Source: Pseudoflavonifractor sp. Marseille-P3106
GTDB lineage: Bacteria; Bacillota; Clostridia; Oscillospirales; Oscillospiraceae
Length of the DNA stretch: 64,000 nucleotides
Direction of reading: 5' to 3'
NCBI GenBank assembly: GCA_900169975.1
Contig: LT827125.1
Location: forward strand, 124,001-188,000
How positions within the stretch are numbered: position 1 is the first letter of the stretch; each line of letters starts with the position of its first letter. Under the pieces are notes generated by a model that was given only the letters and a program-made list of their open reading frames with translations, had not been told where the DNA came from and ran no database searches. Of the stretch, positions 60,179-64,000 are shown one piece after another. The position numbers were made by a program, and so were the translations under genes.

Positions 60179-60208
60179 ACATATTCTGCCTCTCTGCGTC
60201 CATACTAA
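60179..60208 (+). promoter_or_regulatory. Possible sporulation (sigma-E-type) promoter of the DUF1540 gene
   Basis: ACATATT (60179-60185), 15 bases, CATACTAA (60201-60208). This resembles the sigma-E -35 (ATATT) and -10 (CATACA-like) boxes better than sigma-A. Confidence 0.4.
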
Positions 60209-60250
60209 AACTGTTCCCGGACGGAACGTAAATTAAGGGAGGAATCATGT

Positions 60251-60448
60251 ATGCAGCGCAATATCAATGGAAACCCCAGCATTAAGTGCTCTGTCAATTC
60301 CTGTGCCTACCATGCCAGCGGCACCGGCCTGTGCACGCTCAATGAAATCAAGGTTGGCTGCACCAGGCAGAACGTCTGCGATTGCGAGTCCACCGAGTGC
60401 GCCTCCTTCCAGCTGGGCGACCACGGATCCAACTGCGGCTGCCGCTGA
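60251..60448 (+). CDS. DUF1540 cysteine-rich small protein
   Basis: 65 residues with eight or more cysteines: SIKCSVNSCAYHASGTGLC, then NVCDCESTECASF and NCGCR, the DUF1540 pattern. Such proteins are small metal-binding or spore-associated proteins in Clostridia; no activity is known. GGGAGGA lies before the ATG at 60251. A sporulation-type promoter is possible upstream. Confidence 0.85.
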   Translation: MQRNINGNPSIKCSVNSCAYHASGTGLCTLNEIKVGCTRQNVCDCESTECASFQLGDHGSNCGCR

Positions 60449-60493
60449 GTGCAGTCCGGCCCCGTTTGGGGCCTACATAAGAAGGGAAGATTC

Positions 60494-60739
60494 ATGTCCT
60501 ATTGGCTGTATATTCTTCAATGTGGAGACAACACGCTGTACACCGGCACTACGGATGATGTGGAGCGCCGTCTGGCGGTCCATCAGAGCGGGAAAGGGGC
60601 CAAATATACCCGGGGTAGGGGGCCGCTGACCGTGGTGTACCGGGAGGCCTGTACCGATCGTTCCGCGGCGCTGAGGCGGGAAGCGGCCGTCAAACGCATG
60701 ACCCGGGCAGAGAAGCTGTCCCTCATCGCGGGAGGCTGA
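60494..60739 (+). CDS. GIY-YIG nuclease family protein
   Basis: 81 residues, single GIY-YIG domain of the YhbQ/UPF0213 type: YWLYILQCGDNTLYTGTTDD, with Arg-Glu rich EACTDRSAALRREAAVKRM, and the catalytic Tyr, Arg and Glu in place. The role may be DNA repair or recombination. AGAAGGGA precedes the ATG at 60494. It abuts the thpR gene (one base between). Confidence 0.88.
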   Translation: MSYWLYILQCGDNTLYTGTTDDVERRLAVHQSGKGAKYTRGRGPLTVVYREACTDRSAALRREAAVKRMTRAEKLSLIAGG

Positions 60740-60740
60740 A

Positions 60741-61274
60741 ATGAGGCTTTTTTTCGGCCTGCCCTTTGACGCGGAAACCTGCGCCGCCGTCCGGCGGGTC
60801 CAGAGCCGGCTGGAGGAATGCGCCCAGCGGGGGAGATTCACAGATCCGGGCAATTTTCACCTTACGCTGGCGTTTCTGGGAGAGGTGGAGGAGGAGCGCC
60901 TGAAGACGCTGGGGACCATCCTGCGTGAAAATCCGATCCCGCCGATCGATCTGCTCTTTGACCGGCTGGGGCAGTTTGGAGGCGGGATCTGTTACTTGGC
61001 GCCCAGGACCTGCCCGACGCTTTTGAAGGGGCAGGCGGCGTTGGAGTCCGCACTTCGCAGGGCTGGATTCGAGCTGGAGGAGCGGCTTTATACGCCTCAT
61101 TTGACTTTGGGGCGAAAAGTCGTTTTTTCGGCAGGCAAGGACTTGTCGGGGTCACTGGAGCCGCCTGTCCCGGCGCACTCCTCCGGCGCGGCGCTGTTTC
61201 ACTCCCATCGGGTGGGAGGTTGCCTGCGCTACACCAGGCTGGAGCCGGACTTCCGCTCTGAACCGGACGCATGA
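60741..61274 (+). CDS. thpR: RNA 2',3'-cyclic phosphodiesterase ThpR
   Basis: 177 residues of the 2H phosphoesterase (LigT) family, beginning MRLFFGLPFDAETC. Both HxTx motifs are present: NFHLTLAFLG (about residue 38) and YTPHLTLGRK (about residue 119). It opens 2',3'-cyclic phosphates at RNA ends. It starts one base after the GIY-YIG stop and is coupled with it. Confidence 0.92.
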   Translation: MRLFFGLPFDAETCAAVRRVQSRLEECAQRGRFTDPGNFHLTLAFLGEVEEERLKTLGTILRENPIPPIDLLFDRLGQFGGGICYLAPRTCPTLLKGQAALESALRRAGFELEERLYTPHLTLGRKVVFSAGKDLSGSLEPPVPAHSSGAALFHSHRVGGCLRYTRLEPDFRSEPDA

Positions 61275-61276
61275 GA

Positions 61277-61312
61277 AAAATGGCGGGTCCCTGGGGGGAC
61301 CCGCCATTTTAT
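61277..61312 (+). terminator. Terminator after thpR
   Basis: AAAATGGCGGGTCC (61277-61290) pairs with GGACCCGCCATTTT (61297-61310), followed by AT-rich bases; also usable from the opposite strand. Confidence 0.88.
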
Positions 61313-61400
61313 TTGGGCGGAAAAGGCGGGATGATCATAATAATCCGCTGTGAAAAGCAAGGGCCTTCCAAGTCCGGGCGGCTCTGCGCGCCTTTGACGC

Positions 61401-62729
61401 TCAGGATCGTGCCTGCCCCAGGATCCCGTACTCCTGACCCATAAAAATGTGGTCGTAGGTCTCATCGCGCCCGGACGGAGCGGTGATCTGGAAGTTTGCT
61501 TCCTTTTGAAAAATGATGACAAAGTCACTGCCGCCAAAAAGGAAATATCCAAGCGCGTCGCCCTTTTTCACTGTGGCCCCCACCTTTACCGTGTCCTCGA
61601 AGTTCACAGAGGATACCTGAGACATGCCGATGGGGAGCAGTGCAACAAGCCCGTAATCTTCCGTCTGCATGATGACACAGTCCCGCGTCTCTATCATCTG
61701 CCAGCCGGGAGTCTCGGCGTTGAGAATATAACTGCCGCTTTCCTCATCCCATGTCACATAACCGCCTACGGCATCGTCCTGAGGAATATGGGTGACTTCG
61801 AGGATCGTTCCGCTGACCGGGAAGTGGTATCGATGGTAGTCGTGGACGTCGAGGAAGGTGTGTGTGAGAACTCCGCCCCCAAAGGCGTCCTTATATTTGC
61901 TGTTTGGTCCTATGAGTGCTGCGATGGAATCAAACTCGCGGGATTTGATCAGCGCTTTGTCATTGGCTTTTTGTACGATCATGGAATTTTCATCTATCTG
62001 CCATACCCCCTGCGGAGTGGAGTCGGCAGGCGAAACCACCACGCTGTTATCTCCCACGGCGGCTATGGGGCGCTGATCGGTCGAGGAGAGACGCCGTGAG
62101 AAAAACTCATTGAAGGTGGTCCAGTTATCCGGCGACTCATACCAGTCGGTTTGCAGGCCGAAGCGCTCATCGGCGTAGGCCAGCTGATAGTATTCCTCGT
62201 TCCATGATTCTGGGGTGCTCAGATACTCGCCCCACGCCCGAGTGAACTCTATGAGCCACGAACGGTAAGGTTCCGCATATTGTAAGGAGTTGTTGTAAAG
62301 ACCCTGCCCCTCCAGTTCATCAAGAGGCTGGTCGTTGATAAAGTAGAAATAATTCAGCGATTGGTCGATCTTTTCATACAGGCCCTCTGCCTTCACATTT
62401 TTTGAGATGTTCCACGGCATTGCGGTGCAGGCCCAGTCGATATAATCGTAATATTCCTCCAGAGACTGCGCTGGATTTGTCAATGGATCTGGATTGATCT
62501 TCTTGGCTGCGTCTATGCTTTTTTGAAGCAGGTTTTTTACGTTCGGGTTTTCCTCCAGAATTTTAATAAGCCTTTGAGTCATTTCCGCTCTGGCGGGCGC
62601 TGCGGTTGGCATGGAAGAAACTGCTGCCGTGGGAGTCGGCGTTACCTGGGAGCTGCCGCAGGCAGACAGGCAGAGTATCAGTGAGAGAGATAAAATCAAA
62701 GCGGTCGGACGTCTATGGAAAGCTGACAT
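61401..62729 (-). CDS. Lipoprotein with phosphatidylserine-decarboxylase-like domain
   Basis: 442 residues. Signal peptide with lipobox LSAC and Cys24, a Thr/Pro/Ala linker (about 28-50), a helical domain (about 50-205) and then a PS-decarboxylase-type fold: FNEFFSRRL, VVVSPADSTPQGVW, FLDVHDYHRYHFPVSG and the C-terminal GYFLFGGSDFVIIFQ, where the self-cleaving LGST/GSST serine is kept as GGSD. Ordinary PSDs are membrane-bound inner-face enzymes; this one should be a lipid-anchored outer-face protein. AGGAGG is nine bases before the ATG at 62729. Confidence 0.8.
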   Translation of the reverse strand: MSAFHRRPTALILSLSLILCLSACGSSQVTPTPTAAVSSMPTAAPARAEMTQRLIKILEENPNVKNLLQKSIDAAKKINPDPLTNPAQSLEEYYDYIDWACTAMPWNISKNVKAEGLYEKIDQSLNYFYFINDQPLDELEGQGLYNNSLQYAEPYRSWLIEFTRAWGEYLSTPESWNEEYYQLAYADERFGLQTDWYESPDNWTTFNEFFSRRLSSTDQRPIAAVGDNSVVVSPADSTPQGVWQIDENSMIVQKANDKALIKSREFDSIAALIGPNSKYKDAFGGGVLTHTFLDVHDYHRYHFPVSGTILEVTHIPQDDAVGGYVTWDEESGSYILNAETPGWQMIETRDCVIMQTEDYGLVALLPIGMSQVSSVNFEDTVKVGATVKKGDALGYFLFGGSDFVIIFQKEANFQITAPSGRDETYDHIFMGQEYGILGQARS

Positions 62730-62903
62730 TATGGTTCCTCCTCGGTGCGTCATAGTATCGGCTAGTTTTCCCGGTCCGGTGAAGGATATACGTAATAACA
62801 GATGGGTTTCAGTTGGAATGTGACGGGGAGGCTGGTTGCTCTGCGAAGATCAGGGTCAGCGCAAAAAAATCCCGAAACGCTGATTGATCAACGTTTCGGG
62901 AAA

Positions 62904-62994
62904 TGGCGGAGAAGGAGGGATTTGAACCCTCGCGACGGTTTCCCGCCCTACTCCCTTAGCAGGGGAGCCCCTTCGGCCACTTGGGTACTTCTCC
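62904..62994 (-). tRNA. tRNA-Ser (anticodon GCT)
   Basis: 91 bases with a long variable arm; acceptor GGAGAAG with CTTCTCC, anticodon GCT between CCCCT and AGGG, encoded CCA. Confidence 0.95.
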
Positions 62995-63030
62995 AAGCCG
63001 AATCTGTCTGTGCACCTGAGCGAAAAATCG

Positions 63031-63117
63031 TGGCGGAGAGAGTGGGATTCGAACCCACGGCTCTTGCGAGTCACCAGTTTTCAAGACTGGCTCCTTAAAC
63101 CACTCGGACATCTCTCC
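63031..63117 (-). tRNA. tRNA-Ser (anticodon TGA)
   Basis: 87 bases with a long variable arm; acceptor GGAGAGA with TCTCTCC, anticodon stem CCAGT/ACTGG around CTTGAAA, encoded CCA. Confidence 0.95.
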
Positions 63118-63157
63118 ATGCCTGTCCTCAATGAAAGATCGATCAGATGCGAAAGTT

Positions 63158-63186
63158 ATAATAACATATTTTGAGACCGCTGTCAA
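63158..63186 (-). promoter_or_regulatory. Promoter of the tRNA-Ser pair
   Basis: Minus strand TTGACA (63181-63186), 17 bases, TATTAT (63158-63163). Confidence 0.85.
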
Positions 63187-63239
63187 CTGCAAACCGGGGG
63201 AGAATTCCCCATATTTTTTGCCTTATGGTCTAAAAACCC

Positions 63240-63268
63240 TTGCAAATTATGTGCATATGGGGTAAAAT
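63240..63268 (+). promoter_or_regulatory. Promoter of efp
   Basis: TTGCAA (63240-63245), 17 bases, TAAAAT (63263-63268), about 45 bases before the efp start. Confidence 0.75.
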
Positions 63269-63314
63269 ATCTTCGCATGATTTTATGAAATCAAATTTTG
63301 GAGGATGAATACCA

Positions 63315-63884
63315 ATGCCTACGATTACTGCCAGTGAATTCCGCAACGGCGTGACTTTTGAGATGGACGGTCAGGTCATGCAGGTGGTCGAGTTCCAGCA
63401 CGTCAAGCCCGGCAAGGGCGCTGCCTTTGTGCGGACCAAGATGAAGAATGTCCTCAGCGGCGGCGTGACTGAGACCTCGTTCAACCCCACTGCCAAGTTT
63501 GAGAGCGCCTATATTGAGCGCAAGGACGCCCAATACAGCTACAACGACGGCGACCTGTATTATTTTATGGACCAGGAGACTTTCGACATGGTTCCCGTGT
63601 CCAAAAAGGATCTGCCCGACGGTTTTGCGTTCGTTAAGGAAGAGACCGTCTGCAAGCTGATGATTTACAAGGAGAAGGTCGTGGGCGTTGAAGCCCCTAA
63701 CTTTGTGGAGTTGGAGATCACCGAGACCGATCCCGGCTTCCGGGGCGATACGGCCACCAACGTCACCAAGCCTGCCACCGTGGAGACCGGCGCCGAGATC
63801 AAGGTGCCTTTGTTCATCAACCCCGGCGACCGCATCAAGATTGACACTCGCACCGGAGAGTATCTGGAGCGCTGCAAGGGCTGA
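63315..63884 (+). CDS. efp: Translation elongation factor P
   Basis: 189 residues in three beta-barrel domains; it begins [20 protein letters not shown] and the loop [11 protein letters not shown] holds the conserved tip residue Lys (about residue 32), with the C-terminal signature [20 protein letters not shown]. It relieves ribosome stalling at polyproline. GGAGGA precedes the ATG at 63315. No modification genes (epmA, ymfI) are in the window. Confidence 0.97.
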   Translation: MPTITASEFRNGVTFEMDGQVMQVVEFQHVKPGKGAAFVRTKMKNVLSGGVTETSFNPTAKFESAYIERKDAQYSYNDGDLYYFMDQETFDMVPVSKKDLPDGFAFVKEETVCKLMIYKEKVVGVEAPNFVELEITETDPGFRGDTATNVTKPATVETGAEIKVPLFINPGDRIKIDTRTGEYLERCKG

Positions 63885-64000
63885 GAATCAGCCGGCCGGA
63901 ATCCCGTTTGGGCGGCGGGGAGACCCGCCCTACCGCGAGGCCACGGCGAATGTGGCTGAAAGTCGGGCCCTGAAAGGCCCGCCGCTGAAAGGAGTTTACT
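63885..64000 (+). other. Right end, beginning of a gene outside the window
   Basis: About 115 bases without a gene, including GGCCC hairpin arms at 63967-63980 and ending in GAAAGGAGTTTACT, a ribosome-binding site for a gene that starts just beyond the edge. Confidence 0.5.

Overview
The window is about 60% G+C and comes from an endospore-forming, low-motility-evidence Firmicute of the Clostridia, most likely a gut Oscillospiraceae (Flavonifractor/Intestinimonas/Lawsonibacter type). The taxonomic call rests on the spoIIGA-sigE pair, two SleB-type wall hydrolases, perfect SD sequences, a HrcA/CIRCE operator, Firmicutes-type rpmG-secE-nusG-rplKAJL order, and gene families such as DUF5711, DUF4330, DUF1540 and CmpB-like membrane proteins. 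It is mostly conserved chromosome with two visibly foreign, more A+T-rich stretches.

Layout. 1-8230 (minus strand): a ClpE-like ATPase cut by the window edge, pgsA, cvpA-like, a DUF5711 protein, truA and an ECF transporter core (ecfA1, ecfA2, ecfT), preceded by an rRNA-methyltransferase-like gene. 8436-12168 (plus): a frameshifted MATE transporter, an mgtE gene with a long leader that carries a small translated ORF and an intrinsic terminator, and a TetR regulator. 12200-15011: remnant of a mobile element (sigma-like gene, small membrane gene) and a K+/H+ antiporter. 15185-18987 (minus): rpmG-secE-nusG-rplK-rplA and rplJ-rplL, with two strong promoters and structured leaders. 19100-21310: spoIIGA, sigE, carD. 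21386-31573: gluQ, a diguanylate cyclase, lysA, a second MATE, heat-shock genes hsp20 (two CIRCE sites) and clpB, a ZIP transporter and an IclR regulator. 31769-37121: two secreted SleB-like hydrolases, rpmB, a DUF3298 protein, a TrpR-like repressor, a methyltransferase and Hsp33.

37219-37719 holds five tRNAs, followed by a run of hairpins. A GNAT gene is broken by one stop codon, and an alanine/sodium symporter gene is interrupted by a 166-base segment that reads as a degraded Nextera sequencing adapter, so this part of the assembly is not trustworthy. 40259-46743 covers a HAD phosphatase, a phosphate transporter, two glycosyltransferase genes (one fused to a CsaB-type pyruvyl transferase), DUF4330 and PAP2 genes.

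46995-55725 is accessory DNA: a truncated Mn-catalase, an M20 peptidase, and then the most interesting unit, a TetR regulator followed by oleate hydratase, a radical SAM enzyme, a LPG-synthase-TM-like membrane protein and two DegV (fatty-acid-binding) genes, the first of which is disrupted, ending in a scrap of an alpha/beta hydrolase. I read this as a horizontally acquired fatty-acid or lipid modification operon. 56014-64000 returns to core chromosome: five tRNAs, an aspartate carbamoyltransferase with a PyrI-like zinc tail, CmpB-like, DUF1858, gamma-carbonic-anhydrase, YjdF-like, DUF1540, GIY-YIG and thpR genes, a lipoprotein with a phosphatidylserine-decarboxylase fold, two tRNA-Ser and efp. 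No CRISPR array, rRNA, intact transposase or prophage was seen.
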